Shown: positions 42,517-52,217 of the stretch, piece by piece
Layout: each line of letters begins with the position of its first letter
How positions within the stretch are numbered: position 1 is the stretch's first letter
Assembly (NCBI RefSeq): GCF_003206715.1
Contig: NZ_PZJU01000010.1
Coordinates: 1-64,000 of the forward strand
Direction of reading: 5' to 3'
Source of the DNA: Salinicola peritrichatus
GTDB taxonomy: Bacteria; Pseudomonadota; Gammaproteobacteria; Pseudomonadales; Halomonadaceae
Length of the DNA: 64,000 nucleotides
Program-made: the position numbers and the translations under genes
The notes under the pieces: generated by a model
What the model saw: the letters and a program-made list of their open reading frames with translations, nothing else
Database searches by the model: none
Told to the model about the DNA's origin: nothing

Positions 42517-42564
42517 GCCCTCTCGCATAAGCGCGGTAAAACGTCTAACTCCACGGCGCACCAC

Positions 42565-42591
42565 AAAAAAACCGCAGCCGGGGCTGCGGTT
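42565..42591 (-). terminator. Rho-independent terminator after cheW
   Basis: On the minus strand a 10-bp stem AACCGCAGCC / GGCTGCGGTT (42591-42582, 42579-42570) with a 2-nt centre, followed by T residues opposite the A run at 42565-42571. It closes the motA-motB-cheA-cheW operon, 23 nt after the cheW stop. Confidence 0.9.
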
Positions 42592-42613
42592 CTCTCTGCC
42601 CTTCCTACACGCG

Positions 42614-43114
42614 TCAGGCATGTTCCGCGGTGTGTTCGATCAGCTGCATTTCGTTGTGCGTGAGCAGCTTTTCGATGTCGACCAGCACCAGCATGCGATC
42701 ATCCAGGCTGCCGATACCGTTGAGGTAGTCCGAAGACAGCGTGACGCCGAATTCCGGGGCCGGCTTGATCTGATCCGGCGTCAGGCTCATGACGTCGGAG
42801 ACGCCGTCGACCACGATGCCGACGATACGTTCGGCCACGTTGACCACGATGACCACGGTCTGACCGCCGTATTCGACCTTGGCGAGATTGAACTTGAGCC
42901 GCAGATCGATGATCGGCACGATCACGCCACGCAGATTGGTTACGCCCTTGATGAAGTCGGGCACGTTGGCGATCCGGGTGACGTTTTCGTATCCCCGGAT
43001 CTCCTGGACCTTGAGAATATCGACTGCGTACTCTTCCTCACCCAGGGAGAAGACCAGATACTCACTGCTTGCCGCGTCATTGACGGTAGTAGCGGCACTC
43101 GCTTGCGTTGTCAT
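42614..43114 (-). CDS. cheW: Chemotaxis coupling protein CheW
   Basis: Adaptor joining receptors to CheA (166 aa). One CheW-like SH3-type domain spans about residues 16-155: [51 protein letters not shown] and [21 protein letters not shown]. It overlaps the cheA stop (ATGA) and is followed by a strong terminator, so it is the last gene of its operon. Confidence 0.96.
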   Translation of the reverse strand: MTTQASAATTVNDAASSEYLVFSLGEEEYAVDILKVQEIRGYENVTRIANVPDFIKGVTNLRGVIVPIIDLRLKFNLAKVEYGGQTVVIVVNVAERIVGIVVDGVSDVMSLTPDQIKPAPEFGVTLSSDYLNGIGSLDDRMLVLVDIEKLLTHNEMQLIEHTAEHA

Positions 43115-45222
43115 GCTGGCGATACCTCTTGTAGGTAGTTACGTTTCTCTTCGTGACGCTGCTGTGATTTGCGACGATCCAGCCGATGCAGGTCGGCGAT
43201 GTCGAGAATCAGCGCCACGCTGCCGTCACCCAGGATGGTGGCGGCAGAGATTCCCGGCACCTTGCGGTAGTTGGTTTCCAGATTCTTGACCACCACCTGT
43301 TGCTGACCGATCAGGTCGTCGACCATCAGAGCGTAACGCCGGCCTTCCCCCTGCACGATGACGGCGATCGCTTCGGTGACCTCGGTCTTGGCCCCCGCCA
43401 CATCCAGGGCCTGGTGCAGAGTGATGATCGGTAGATATTCGTCGCGCACCTTGAGTAGCTGGTCGTCGCCAGCCATCGAGTAGATGTCCTCGATCTGGGG
43501 CTGAAGCGACTCCAGTACCGCATTCAAAGGCAGGATGAACGTCTCCCCGCCGCAGCGAATCGACATGCCGTCGAGAATCGCCAGCGTCAGCGGCAGTACG
43601 ATCCGGGTGGTCGTACCCTGCCCGGGCTGACTCAAGATTTCGACATGCCCGCCCATTTCCTGGATGTTGCGCTTGACGACATCCATGCCCACGCCGCGGC
43701 CGGAGACATCGCTCACCTGCTCGGCGGTAGAGAAGCCCGGCGCGAAGATCAATTGCCAGACATCGTCGTCGCTCATGGTGTCGGTGACGGCAAGGCCGTT
43801 GGACTTCGCCTTGGCGAGAATCTTTTCCCGGTTGAGTCCGGCACCGTCATCGATGACCTCGATGAGGATATTGCCGCCCTGATGTTGGGCCGACAGCGTC
43901 AACCGGCCGGTCGGCGACTTGCCCGCCGCCTGGCGCTTCTCGGGCGACTCCAGGCCGTGGTCGAGACTGTTGCGCACGAGGTGAGTCAACGGATCGATGA
44001 TGCGCTCGATCAGGCTCTTGTCGAGCTCGGTCGACTTGCCCTCGGTGACCAGCTCGACATCCTTGCCCAGCTTGGCCGCCAGGTCGCGCACCAGCCGCGG
44101 GAAGCGGCTGAACACATAGTCCATCGGCATCATGCGGATCGACATCACCGACTCTTGCAGGTCGCGGGCGTTGCGCTGCAGCAGGTTCATTCCGTTGACC
44201 AGCGGACCGTGAGAGACGATATCCATGTCACTGGCGGTCTGCTCCAGCATCGACTGGGTGATGATCAACTCGCCTACCAGATTGATGATCTGGTCGACCT
44301 TGTCCACGGGAACGCGAATGGTACTGGACTCGGCGCCCTTCGCGGGCTTGGCGGCCGGTTTGGACTTGCCTTTTTCCCGGGTCGCAGGCTCGGCCTTCGG
44401 AGAATCGGCCTGCGACGTGCCCGGTGCCGTCCCGGTCGCCGCTGGAGGCGGAACATCGCCGGCTCCGCCACTTCCCGACGAGGCAGGCTCGGAGCTGGTC
44501 GTGGTTTCCGCTATCACGGCCGGTGCGGATATCGGCTCGATGACCAATTGCTCGGGTTCGATGATGAAGCAGAGCACGGCCTCGATATCGTCGCGGGACT
44601 CGGCACTTTCCAATTCTATGCGGTAACGTTCGTTGTCGCCGGCTTGCGCGATGACCTGGCCGAAGTGCTGAAGTTCCTCGACCAGTAAGCCACGATCCTT
44701 GTCGCCGACTCCGACGAACGTGATGGCGAGTCTCTGCGAGTTCGACTCCGCTGACGGTGCCGAATCGACGGCTTCGGGCTCGGGCTCCGGTTCGGGCGCG
44801 GCGGGGGTGGCCGCTTCCACTGCCTGGCCTTGGCCGAGTTCCTCCAACGCCATCTGCTGGAGAACACGGCAGATGCGTTCGAACGCATCGGCATCGGGTT
44901 CGTTGCCGTTGCGGTAGGCATCCAACTGGTCGTGAAGCATGTCTTTGGTTTCCAGAAACGTGTCGACGATGTCGCGCCGCAGATTGAGTTCGCCACGCCG
45001 GGTATGATCCAGCAGATTTTCGAGTAAGTGCGTCGTCTCCTGGAGTACCGTGAAACCGAAGGTACCCGCCCCACCCTTGATCGAATGAGCGGCACGGAAG
45101 ATGGCGTTGAGATCTTCGATGTCGGGGTCATCGACATCCAGATCGAGCAGCAGGCGCTCCATGTCCGCCAGCAGCTCTTCGGCCTCTTCGAAGAAAGTGT
45201 CGTAAAAATCGGAAATGTCCAT
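43111..45222 (-). CDS. cheA: Chemotaxis histidine kinase CheA
   Basis: Core kinase of chemotaxis (703 aa). Domains in order: P1 phosphotransfer with His46 ([16 protein letters not shown]); P2 CheY-binding region (about 165-235); a long Pro/Ala/Ser/Glu linker (about 240-300); P3 dimerisation; P4 ATPase with [36 protein letters not shown] and [18 protein letters not shown]; and P5 CheW-like domain (about 560-690). It begins 53 nt after motB and overlaps cheW. All catalytic motifs appear intact. Confidence 0.96.
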   Translation of the reverse strand: MDISDFYDTFFEEAEELLADMERLLLDLDVDDPDIEDLNAIFRAAHSIKGGAGTFGFTVLQETTHLLENLLDHTRRGELNLRRDIVDTFLETKDMLHDQLDAYRNGNEPDADAFERICRVLQQMALEELGQGQAVEAATPAAPEPEPEPEAVDSAPSAESNSQRLAITFVGVGDKDRGLLVEELQHFGQVIAQAGDNERYRIELESAESRDDIEAVLCFIIEPEQLVIEPISAPAVIAETTTSSEPASSGSGGAGDVPPPAATGTAPGTSQADSPKAEPATREKGKSKPAAKPAKGAESSTIRVPVDKVDQIINLVGELIITQSMLEQTASDMDIVSHGPLVNGMNLLQRNARDLQESVMSIRMMPMDYVFSRFPRLVRDLAAKLGKDVELVTEGKSTELDKSLIERIIDPLTHLVRNSLDHGLESPEKRQAAGKSPTGRLTLSAQHQGGNILIEVIDDGAGLNREKILAKAKSNGLAVTDTMSDDDVWQLIFAPGFSTAEQVSDVSGRGVGMDVVKRNIQEMGGHVEILSQPGQGTTTRIVLPLTLAILDGMSIRCGGETFILPLNAVLESLQPQIEDIYSMAGDDQLLKVRDEYLPIITLHQALDVAGAKTEVTEAIAVIVQGEGRRYALMVDDLIGQQQVVVKNLETNYRKVPGISAATILGDGSVALILDIADLHRLDRRKSQQRHEEKRNYLQEVSPA

Positions 45223-45275
45223 GACAGCACCTGCCAGTGGGAATGATCCCTAGTCAATCGGCGTGACGCGGCGCG

Positions 45276-46190
45276 TCAGCCGGTAATATTGCCTCGAACG
45301 CCCGCGGCATCGAAATCTTCATCGGCGGCATTGACGTTCGACGGCAGCGATATCTCACCCTGCTGCTCGATCGTGCTGGCCGCGCGGTTGTCGAGCACGA
45401 CGATGCTGATCCGACGGTTGACCGCATCGCTGGGGCGCGTGTTCGGCAAGGTGACGCGCGACCCCATACCGGCGACTCGTAGCAACTTGTCCGGTGACAA
45501 TCCCCCGGCAATCAGCTCGCGGCGCGAAGCGTTGGCGCGATCGGTGGAGAGCTCCCAGTTGCTGTAGCCCTTCTCGCCCCCGGCGTACGGCAAATTGTCG
45601 GTATGGCCGCTGATGCTGATCGGATTCGGCATTTCATTGAGCACGGGCGCGATCCGGTGAAGGATCGTCAGCATGTAAGGTTCCAGTCGATCGCTGCCCA
45701 GCTCGAACATCGGCCGCTTCTCGCTATCGACGATCTGCACCCGCAATCCTTCCGGGGAGAAATCCATGCGCAGCTGCGAGCGAAGCTCTCTAAGCTGCGG
45801 ATCACTCTGGATCACGCTCTGGAGGCGGTCGCGCAGATAGCGAAGACTTCGCTGCTCATCGCTAGGACGGGTTTGTTCCTGCATGTTGATACGGCGCACC
45901 TCGCCATCGGTCTTGGTAGGGTTATCGCCGCCACCGGGAATGGCGCTGGTGCTCGCCGTATTCTTGTCGCCGCCCGTCAGCGCCACCGCTAACGGGGTAC
46001 GGAAATATTCCGCGATGTTCTCGAGCTCGTGCTCGCTCACCGTGGAGAGAATCCAGAGCACGAGAAACAGCGCCATCAGCGCGGTCATGAAGTCGGCATA
46101 GGCGATTTTCCAGGAACCGCCATGGTGCGCGGGGCTCTGAACGCGCTTGCGTTTGACGATGATCGGTCGTCGTTCGCCACCCACACTCAT
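45276..46190 (-). CDS. motB: Flagellar stator protein MotB
   Basis: Peptidoglycan-anchored stator subunit (304 aa). A short cytoplasmic tail is followed by one membrane segment with the ion-binding Asp33 (WKIAYADFMTALMALFLVLWILS). A plug and linker region and the OmpA-like peptidoglycan-binding domain (about 150-270; ISISGHTDNLPYAGG and SNWELSTDRANASRRELIAGGL) complete it. The residues around the Asp are MotB-like rather than PomB-like, which favours proton coupling, although ion specificity cannot be proven from sequence. ATGA overlap with motA. Confidence 0.95.
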   Translation of the reverse strand: MSVGGERRPIIVKRKRVQSPAHHGGSWKIAYADFMTALMALFLVLWILSTVSEHELENIAEYFRTPLAVALTGGDKNTASTSAIPGGGDNPTKTDGEVRRINMQEQTRPSDEQRSLRYLRDRLQSVIQSDPQLRELRSQLRMDFSPEGLRVQIVDSEKRPMFELGSDRLEPYMLTILHRIAPVLNEMPNPISISGHTDNLPYAGGEKGYSNWELSTDRANASRRELIAGGLSPDKLLRVAGMGSRVTLPNTRPSDAVNRRISIVVLDNRAASTIEQQGEISLPSNVNAADEDFDAAGVRGNITG

Positions 46191-47074
46191 GAATTATCCG
46201 TCCCGGTACTTCTCAGGGTTTGACCGCTGGCACGCACATGTTCCTCGAGTTCGCTGAACGAGGGACGCACAGCGGTAAACAGTGCCTTGCGGCCGAATTC
46301 GACTGCCAGTTGGGGGGCCAGGCCATTGAGGCTGGCCATCAGGGTCACACGAATGCACTGCAGCATCTTGGTTGCCTCACCCACCTGGAGATTGATGTGG
46401 TGAGCCACAGGCGTCACGAAACCGTATGCCAACAGAATGCCCGCAAAAGTGCCCACGAGAGCCTGGGCGATCATCTGCCCCATGATGGCCGCGCCTTGAT
46501 CGGCCGAACCAAGGGCGTGAACGACGCCCATGACGGCAGCAACGATTCCGAATGCCGGTAGGCCATCGCCGACGGCGGAGAGTGAGTGCGCCGGCACTTC
46601 CGCTTCATGCTGAAAGGTCTCGATCTCGTGCTCCATCAGCGCATCGATCTCGAACGGATCCATGTTGCCGCTGACCATCAGGCGCAGGTAATCGGTGAGA
46701 AACGCCATGATCATCGGATCGGAGAGAATTTTCGGGTAGTCGGCAAAAATGGCGCTCTCCTGCGGAGCGTCGATGTCTCGCTCGATCGCCAGCATGCCGT
46801 CACGCCGGGCCTTGGTCAGCAGCCGGTACTGGAGCGCCATCAGCTCCATGTACATCATTTTGTTGTAGCGCTTGGTGCGTTTCAGCTTGGAGAAGGAGCG
46901 AAGCGTGGCCTTGATCGCCTTGCCGTTGTTGGCACAGATGAAAGCGCCGAGTGCCGCACCACCAATCATCATGAACTCGGCAGGCTGAAGTAGCGCCCCC
47001 AAGTGCCCGCCGATCGCGGCGTAGCCTCCGAACACGCTACCGAGGACGACGATGTAACCAATGAAAATCAACAC
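46187..47074 (-). CDS. motA: Flagellar stator protein MotA
   Basis: Stator membrane subunit with four hydrophobic segments (295 aa). The GTG at 47074 is chosen: AGGAG lies 8 nt upstream, and the product then begins MLIFIGYIVVLGSVFGGY, matching E. coli MotA from its first residue. The ATG at 47095 would overlap the Shine-Dalgarno. The torque loop (RDIDAPQESAIFADYPKIL) and the PAFGIVAAVMGVVHALGSADQ and VGTFAGILLAYGFVTPVAHHI segments are conserved. A sigma-28-like promoter lies about 43 nt upstream. Confidence 0.94.
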   Translation of the reverse strand: MLIFIGYIVVLGSVFGGYAAIGGHLGALLQPAEFMMIGGAALGAFICANNGKAIKATLRSFSKLKRTKRYNKMMYMELMALQYRLLTKARRDGMLAIERDIDAPQESAIFADYPKILSDPMIMAFLTDYLRLMVSGNMDPFEIDALMEHEIETFQHEAEVPAHSLSAVGDGLPAFGIVAAVMGVVHALGSADQGAAIMGQMIAQALVGTFAGILLAYGFVTPVAHHINLQVGEATKMLQCIRVTLMASLNGLAPQLAVEFGRKALFTAVRPSFSELEEHVRASGQTLRSTGTDNS

Positions 47075-47116
47075 GAAGCATGCTCCTGCGGACAATGCAT
47101 GGCGAACCTGCTATCT

Positions 47117-47145
47117 CTATCGGCAGTACGGCTTCGAGTCTTGAG
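47117..47145 (-). promoter_or_regulatory. Sigma-28-like promoter of motAB-cheAW
   Basis: On the minus strand TCAAGACT, a 12-nt spacer and GCCGATAG (47124-47117). The -10 is one mismatch from consensus and the spacing one longer than ideal. It is the only candidate in the flhC-motA spacer. Confidence 0.6.
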
Positions 47146-47221
47146 GTCTGACGTATCAGAAAAAACAATAGGCACCAAAACTGACGATAAATCAGACATT
47201 TCCGGAAGAGATTCGAGGGAC

Positions 47222-47260
47222 TGTTGCCGTTTTGGCGCAGCCGGGCACGAAACGGCAACA
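47222..47260. repeat. Perfect 11-bp inverted repeat after flhC
   Basis: TGTTGCCGTTT (47222-47232) and AAACGGCAACA (47250-47260) with a 17-nt loop, next to the flhC terminator. It may be a second termination or mRNA-end structure. No T run follows. Confidence 0.5.
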
Positions 47261-47270
47261 GCCCCTAACG

Positions 47271-47294
47271 CAAAGCGGGCCGCTCGGGCCCGCT
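47271..47294 (-). terminator. Terminator after flhDC
   Basis: 8-bp stem AGCGGGCC (47274-47281) and GGCCCGCT (47287-47294), followed on the minus strand by TTTGCGTT. It lies 20 nt after the flhC stop and separates flhDC from motA. Confidence 0.7.
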
Positions 47295-47313
47295 GATCGA
47301 TGCATTGAAATGC

Positions 47314-47898
47314 TTAATTGGCCATACGTCGAAGCGGCCCCTGCTCGACGTGCTCGACCTGTGCCTCGCGTATTGCGGCCTTGGCCTTGCGCGTCTTGCC
47401 TGCCCGCGAAGGCGGCTGACAGATGCCACAGACATAGTCATGCGCGGGGCTATGGGCGTGGGCCACGAAATCACCACCACAACTATGGCAGCGTGAAAGC
47501 TGTAGCAGGTCGCTCTCGAAGAAACGAACCAATGTCCAGGCGCGCGTGAGCCCCAAGGTCGGCTCCGCATCGTCGAGACCGACCTGCTCGAGATAAAGGC
47601 GATAAGCCTTGACGAAAGCCGTCATCCGCTCGCATCCCAACTCTCCGCTGAAACGGCGATAGATATTGTAGAAAAGCGAAGAATGGATGTTGGGAAGCCA
47701 GGTCACGAACCAGTCGGCCGAAAACGGCAACATGCCCTTGGGCGGGGACATGCCTTTGACTTCTTTATAGAGCTTGATCAACCTCCCCCGGCTCAGTGCG
47801 GTTTCGGTTTCGAGCACCTGCAGGCGCGCGCCCAGCTCGATCAGCTCGATGGCGAGCTGTACCTGCAACATCTCCCCAACCAGACTCTTGTCAGCCAT
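47314..47898 (-). CDS. flhC: Flagellar master regulator FlhC
   Basis: Subunit of the FlhD4C2 activator of class 2 flagellar promoters (194 aa). The N-terminal helical part ([44 protein letters not shown]) and the C-terminal zinc site formed by four Cys ([25 protein letters not shown], about 139-166) are both present. It starts 3 nt after flhD. The two-gene operon ends in a hairpin terminator. Confidence 0.95.
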   Translation of the reverse strand: MADKSLVGEMLQVQLAIELIELGARLQVLETETALSRGRLIKLYKEVKGMSPPKGMLPFSADWFVTWLPNIHSSLFYNIYRRFSGELGCERMTAFVKAYRLYLEQVGLDDAEPTLGLTRAWTLVRFFESDLLQLSRCHSCGGDFVAHAHSPAHDYVCGICQPPSRAGKTRKAKAAIREAQVEHVEQGPLRRMAN

Positions 47899-47901
47899 GA
47901 C

Positions 47902-48234
47902 TCATTCTCCCTGCGCCGAATTCGCGGAAACCCGGTTGGCGCCGGCCATCAGTAGCGCTGCATGGGTTTGGCTGAGGCTTTGGGCGCGCGGGTTATGGAT
48001 CAACAGCTTCAGCTGATTGGCATCGCTGAAACGCAAGTGGCAGAGCAACTGGTTGGTACGTGACAGCTGTGTCAGCTGCTTGATCGACAGCTCGGCAATG
48101 GTGTCTGCCATCTCCGCGTCCAGATTGAGCCGAAACATTGCCGACTCGCGATCGTTGTTCAACAGACGCTGGACCAGCAACAGATAAGAGAGATTCAAAT
48201 CCTGGATGTCGTCGAGAAGACTGCTCGGTTGCAT
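47902..48234 (-). CDS. flhD: Flagellar master regulator FlhD
   Basis: Dimeric partner of FlhC (110 aa). It matches FlhD in the opening IQDLNLSYLLLVQRLLNNDRESAMFRLNL and in LTQLSRTNQLLCHLRF. AGGGA precedes the ATG at 48234 by 7 nt. Expression of flhDC is the usual control point for motility, and the AT-rich leader upstream is the likely regulatory platform. Confidence 0.95.
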   Translation of the reverse strand: MQPSSLLDDIQDLNLSYLLLVQRLLNNDRESAMFRLNLDAEMADTIAELSIKQLTQLSRTNQLLCHLRFSDANQLKLLIHNPRAQSLSQTHAALLMAGANRVSANSAQGE

Positions 48235-48570
48235 GTTGGGTTCCCTGCGTATGGATTTTTATTGGCATCTGTGAGCCAGATGCTCCGTCCGTTTGTAAGC
48301 GCCAGCACTTACATCAGATCTTTATGATGGACCTAGTTTGCGTCTTTTTGATGAAAAAAAGCAAGCTTTGTTACTAATTTTATCTAATGGTAATCCATGC
48401 GCCGTCGCCGCCCTTCCGTCAGGAAACAGCAAGTCTTTGAAAACAAAAATACAAGGCGGGAAGTTACTGCGACGGACTGACAAAGGGAACGAGCCCTGTC
48501 GACTGGCTATTTGTGTCGAAAGGTGTACCGAGGGCGCATGATCGTTGAAAACACCCTTTACATTTAAACG
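48235..48570 (-). promoter_or_regulatory. AT-rich control region upstream of flhD
   Basis: 336 bases without a gene between flhD and the flhB-like gene, distinctly more AT-rich than its surroundings (runs such as TTTTTGATGAAAAAAAG near 48346). A 7-bp hairpin GCATCTG-tgagc-CAGATGC (48265-48283) lies about 30 nt before the start codon. No single promoter could be placed with confidence. Confidence 0.5.
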
Positions 48571-48852
48571 CTATTTCGTATCTGCATTGTTATCGATCTG
48601 CCCAATCCAGACCAGCAACTCGGCGATGACCTGATAGAGCGACTCGGGAATGCGCTGGTCCAGATCGACCTGCATCAGCAGGGCTACCAGCTCGGGGGCG
48701 TCATGGACGAAGATCCCGGCCTCATTGGCCGCCTCTATGATCCGCTCGGCAATATCTCCGTATCCTTTCGCCACGACGTGGGGCGCGCCGGATTGCTCGC
48801 CGTTGTAAGCCAGGGCCACGGCACGGCGCCGAGCGTCCTTCGGCTCATCCAT
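48571..48852 (-). CDS. FlhB-like C-terminal domain protein (FlhX type)
   Basis: 93-residue stand-alone version of the FlhB/YscU C-terminal subdomain. It aligns with the part of FlhB after the cleavage site: RAVALAYNG, GAPHVVAKGYGDIAERIIEAANEAGIFVHDAPELVALLMQVDLDQRIPESLYQVIAELLVWI. It has no membrane segments and no NPTH motif. Such proteins can substitute for the cleaved FlhB fragment in some bacteria. It overlaps the FliK-like gene by 8 nt, which fits a shared role in hook-length control or export switching. Confidence 0.88.
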   Translation of the reverse strand: MDEPKDARRRAVALAYNGEQSGAPHVVAKGYGDIAERIIEAANEAGIFVHDAPELVALLMQVDLDQRIPESLYQVIAELLVWIGQIDNNADTK

Positions 48853-50071
48853 GGCTGCCGCCCCTCTCGCCCAAACTGACGTCGACAGCGACCCCGCCTT
48901 GCTTGAAACGCTCTTGCAGACTTGCCAGGCCCGCAGCGACTGGATCCCGGGAGGCCTCCTGATGGGGCTCGATAGCGATTCGCCACGCCTCGCCTCCGGC
49001 AGTCTCCAGCGTCATCGTGATTTCACCCAACCTGGGCAGTGTCATATGAAGTTCGGCACGCCAGCGCCCGTGAGGGATTGGTTCGCCCCCTTCCCTGCGA
49101 GCGCTTTCCTCGTCGACGCGCTCGTCAGTTGACTCGGTGAGCACGAGCGTCAACGTCACGCCCGGCCATAGCTGCCCTTCCCATCGCACGCTGGGCGACA
49201 CGATAAGTTCCAACTGCTGACGAACCAGCGCCTGCAATGATTCAGGTGCGTGTTGCGACAACTGGTGTGTCCGCGTTCCGGCAGGAGCTGCCTCTCCCCC
49301 GTCATTCATTGCGGATTCCGACGACAGCAACGAGTCGATACGCTCAGTCAGCCACGGACTCGACGGACGCAAGGTTGCCGGCGGCGCCTGTCCCTGCAAC
49401 GCCGACGGCGTCAATGGCTCGACGATTCGTGGCGCAGTGCCTGGTTGCTGTCCGTCAGCATCGCCCTTGGCCACCTGATCACCCGAGCGTAAGAACGGTG
49501 ACCATGCATGAAGGCTGGGAGACAACGACGAAACGGTCGGGGCCAGGGGCTGGAAGCTCAGCGCCAGCCAGGCCTGGGGCTCGCGCCAGAGAGCGGCGCG
49601 AGGATAGCTGCCCGCAACCCAGCGCATGAGATGGGATTCGTAGAAAGCACCGCTTTCGGCAATACTTCGAGATAGTGCGTTGGCCACGCTTTCAGCGCTG
49701 GCCGGAGTGGCCCGCAGCAACGGCGCGGAAGGCTTGATCGTGGATTCGGTCTGCGGCGGAAACTTCGATAGGACCTCGGCGATTTCCGTGGCCGCACGAC
49801 TCAAATGCGTCTGGGTCGAGGGCTGCCCTACCTGGACCGAGGCTGTCGTTACGACAGCCCTGGCATTGGCACGAAGCGGCTCGGATGAGGCTTCGCCCAG
49901 GCGGCCCTGGCTTTGCTGGTGCAGTCGCGAGTCACTGCGTGCCGGCTGTATGGCATCCGAAGATGCGCTCGGAGCGACAGGGGCCGGCTGATCCTTGGTG
50001 ACGGGTGTATCGACCCGCCTGCCCAGTACCTGGTGCAGCAGGGTATCGAGAATCGGCGTAATGCCACTCAC
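48845..50071 (-). CDS. fliK: FliK-like flagellar hook-length control protein
   Basis: 408-residue protein with a long low-complexity Pro/Ser/Ala/Gln-rich N-terminal part (about 1-260) and a structured C-terminal Flg_hook domain (about 280-395: VTLTLVLTESTD, RWRAELHMTLPRLGEITMTLETAGGEAWRIAIE, LQERFKQGGVAVDVSLGE). That layout is typical of FliK. It overlaps fliT by 4 nt upstream and the FlhB-like gene downstream. FliK normally sits with the hook-basal-body genes, which are not in this window, so this may be a second copy. Confidence 0.82.
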   Translation of the reverse strand: MSGITPILDTLLHQVLGRRVDTPVTKDQPAPVAPSASSDAIQPARSDSRLHQQSQGRLGEASSEPLRANARAVVTTASVQVGQPSTQTHLSRAATEIAEVLSKFPPQTESTIKPSAPLLRATPASAESVANALSRSIAESGAFYESHLMRWVAGSYPRAALWREPQAWLALSFQPLAPTVSSLSPSLHAWSPFLRSGDQVAKGDADGQQPGTAPRIVEPLTPSALQGQAPPATLRPSSPWLTERIDSLLSSESAMNDGGEAAPAGTRTHQLSQHAPESLQALVRQQLELIVSPSVRWEGQLWPGVTLTLVLTESTDERVDEESARREGGEPIPHGRWRAELHMTLPRLGEITMTLETAGGEAWRIAIEPHQEASRDPVAAGLASLQERFKQGGVAVDVSLGERGGSHG

Positions 50072-50448
50072 GATCGTCCATCTGTCGGAACAGAACGAAG
50101 CCTGGACGCAATGCTTCCGTGACCCCCTTGATAGGCTTGCCCCAAGGCGTGCTGACGGCGTGACGAGCCAATCAGAAGACTCAGCTCATCTCGTCGCGCG
50201 TCGAGAAGCCGGCGTGTTTCGGCGTCCTGTTCGAGGATCTGCTCGAGCAGAGCCAGTTTGTCATGACGCTCCGCCTCGCTGGGATCGAGCCGACCGTCGA
50301 GCAAGCGCGCCTGATCGAGCTCGACCACGTAACGGGCCTCGCATTGGATGAGAGCCTCCCACTCCTGCCGACGGGCATGCGACAGCATCAGACTCGATAC
50401 GTCCAGCAATTGGCGGTAATGCTCGGTGATCGACAAGGCTTGTGCCAT
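50068..50448 (-). CDS. fliT: Flagellar chaperone FliT
   Basis: Small helical export chaperone for FliD (126 aa), which can also act on FlhDC. It begins ALSITEHYRQLLDVSSLMLSHARRQEWEALIQCEARYVVELDQ, the FliT-like N-terminal helices, and has a charged C-terminal helix. Sequence conservation in the family is low, and the assignment relies also on position directly after fliD and fliS. Confidence 0.82.
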   Translation of the reverse strand: MAQALSITEHYRQLLDVSSLMLSHARRQEWEALIQCEARYVVELDQARLLDGRLDPSEAERHDKLALLEQILEQDAETRRLLDARRDELSLLIGSSRRQHALGQAYQGGHGSIASRLRSVPTDGRS

Positions 50449-50453
50449 GGTAC

Positions 50454-50867
50454 TCAGACTCCCTCGGCCAGACTGACCGGATCGCGCCGTAATTCCCGCC
50501 AGCCCGAACCGATGGTCTCCAATATCGAGGCGGCCTCATCGAGCTGGGTAACATCATCGCGCAGGTTGGCCTGCAGCAGCAGACGGCCGACGTAGTCGTA
50601 CAAACGACCGAGGTTGTCGGCGACCTCTCCGCCACGCTCGTGATCGAGCGCCGCCGCCAAACCATTGTTGACGATGTCGATCGCCTTGGAAATGGCGATA
50701 CCCTTGGCGGCACGGTTACCATCCTGCATATGCAGTCGTGCGCTGTTGATGGCAGCCTGGGCGCCATCAAAGAGCATGACGATCAACTGATGCGGGTCGG
50801 CCGACATGACCGCGGACTCAACACCGACTCTTGCATACGCGCCGGCACCGCGCCTGGTATTCATCAT
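50454..50867 (-). CDS. fliS: Flagellin export chaperone FliS
   Basis: Cytoplasmic chaperone that binds the flagellin C-terminus before export (137 aa). Conserved features include the GAGAYARVGVESAV start, DPHQLIVMLFDGAQAAINSARLHM and the AKGIAISKAIDIVNNGLAAALD helix. It sits 16 nt after fliD and 6 nt before fliT. No flagellin gene lies in this window. Confidence 0.94.
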   Translation of the reverse strand: MMNTRRGAGAYARVGVESAVMSADPHQLIVMLFDGAQAAINSARLHMQDGNRAAKGIAISKAIDIVNNGLAAALDHERGGEVADNLGRLYDYVGRLLLQANLRDDVTQLDEAASILETIGSGWRELRRDPVSLAEGV

Positions 50868-50882
50868 TTTCTCATCGCTCTA

Positions 50883-52217
50883 TCACTGATTGAGTTGCGC
50901 GTTCAGGCTCTCGAACTGCTGGGTCAGATAATCGCTGGTGGAGTTCATCTGCGAAACCAGCTGATCGAGTTGCGAAAACTGGGTACGGTAACGCTCGATC
51001 GTGGCCGTGATCGACTCCTGCGTGCGGGTGTAGCGCTCGTCGAGACGCTCGAGGGTGGCATCGATGCCGTCGGTCGCGATCTCCAGCAAGCCGCCGTCAT
51101 CGAGGATCGTCCCCATGGTGTCGTCGACACTGGCGGCAAAACCACCTTCACCGTCGACACCGGCGAAGAACTGGCTCACGGCGTCGCTGTTGGACGCGAT
51201 CGCTTCGTTGAGCTTGTCGTCATCGGCCTCGAGAGTGCCGTCCAGTTGTCGCTCGATGCCGAGGTCAGACAGCATATTGTAGGTGCCGTCACTCGTGCCG
51301 AAGCTTAGTGCACTTCTGAGACGCGACTCGATGCTACGCATGGTGGAATTGCCCAGCAGCGTACCTGCGGTATCCGACTCGGCATCGTAGGAGGTCAGGT
51401 TGTCGGCGGTACTCTGGAAGCTGTTATAGGCATCGACGAAAGCCTTGACCGCCTCGGTCATGGATTCCGTATCCTGCGACACGGTGAGCGTTTCCGCGCC
51501 GCTGGTCGTCGAGGTCAGGTTCAGCGTGACGCCCTGAAGCGCCTCTTCGACGGTATTCGACTGGCTGGTGATCGAGATACCATTGACCGTGAGCTGGGCG
51601 TCCTGGGCCTCGACGGTAGTCGAGAATCCAAAGGCATCCGTATCGCCAGACAGGGAAATTTCGGAATCGGTGCCGGTTTTTTCCGAGGTCAGTACCAAGC
51701 GATAGCTGTTGCCATCGTTGACGATCGAAGCGCTCGCCCCGGCATCCGCCCCATTGATGGCGTCGCGGATGTCTTCCAGCGAGTCACCTTCAGCATAATC
51801 GATGCTGACGGCATCGCCATCTCCCACGGATAAGGCCAGCGTGCCGCTGATACCCAGTTCATCGGACTTGCTGTCGAAGATCGTATTCGAGGCCTGAGAC
51901 TGTGCCTGAGCCAGTTGCGTCACGTCGACCTGATACCGCCCCGCCACCGCCTCGCCGGTCGTGCTGACGGCAACGGCATCGCCAGTCATGGAACTGGTGA
52001 CGGCAGTGAAAGTCTCCGGATCACTCAGCTTGCTTACGGCGTCACGCAGCGAACTCAGTGAGCTCTCCAGGGTCCCGAAGGCGGAGAGCTTGGTCTGGTA
52101 GCTTTCTTTCTGCTCTGTGATTGGCGTGAGCTTCTCGTTTTCCGCATCTTCCAACTGATCGAGCAGTCCGCTCAGATCCAGACCGGAGCCAATTCCCAAG
52201 GACGATATGGTAGCCAT
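50883..52217 (-). CDS. fliD: Flagellar filament cap protein FliD
   Basis: Cap protein that helps flagellin polymerise at the filament tip (444 aa). The conserved N-terminal ISSLGIGSGLDLSGLLDQLEDAENEKLTPI and C-terminal helical D0/D1 part (RYRTQFSQLDQLVSQMNSTSDYLTQQFESLNAQ) flank a variable Ser/Thr/Asp-rich acidic middle, suited to an exported protein in a salty environment. A sigma-28 promoter lies about 90-115 nt upstream. It leads the fliD-fliS-fliT-fliK-flhB-like operon. Confidence 0.95.
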   Translation of the reverse strand: MATISSLGIGSGLDLSGLLDQLEDAENEKLTPITEQKESYQTKLSAFGTLESSLSSLRDAVSKLSDPETFTAVTSSMTGDAVAVSTTGEAVAGRYQVDVTQLAQAQSQASNTIFDSKSDELGISGTLALSVGDGDAVSIDYAEGDSLEDIRDAINGADAGASASIVNDGNSYRLVLTSEKTGTDSEISLSGDTDAFGFSTTVEAQDAQLTVNGISITSQSNTVEEALQGVTLNLTSTTSGAETLTVSQDTESMTEAVKAFVDAYNSFQSTADNLTSYDAESDTAGTLLGNSTMRSIESRLRSALSFGTSDGTYNMLSDLGIERQLDGTLEADDDKLNEAIASNSDAVSQFFAGVDGEGGFAASVDDTMGTILDDGGLLEIATDGIDATLERLDERYTRTQESITATIERYRTQFSQLDQLVSQMNSTSDYLTQQFESLNAQLNQ

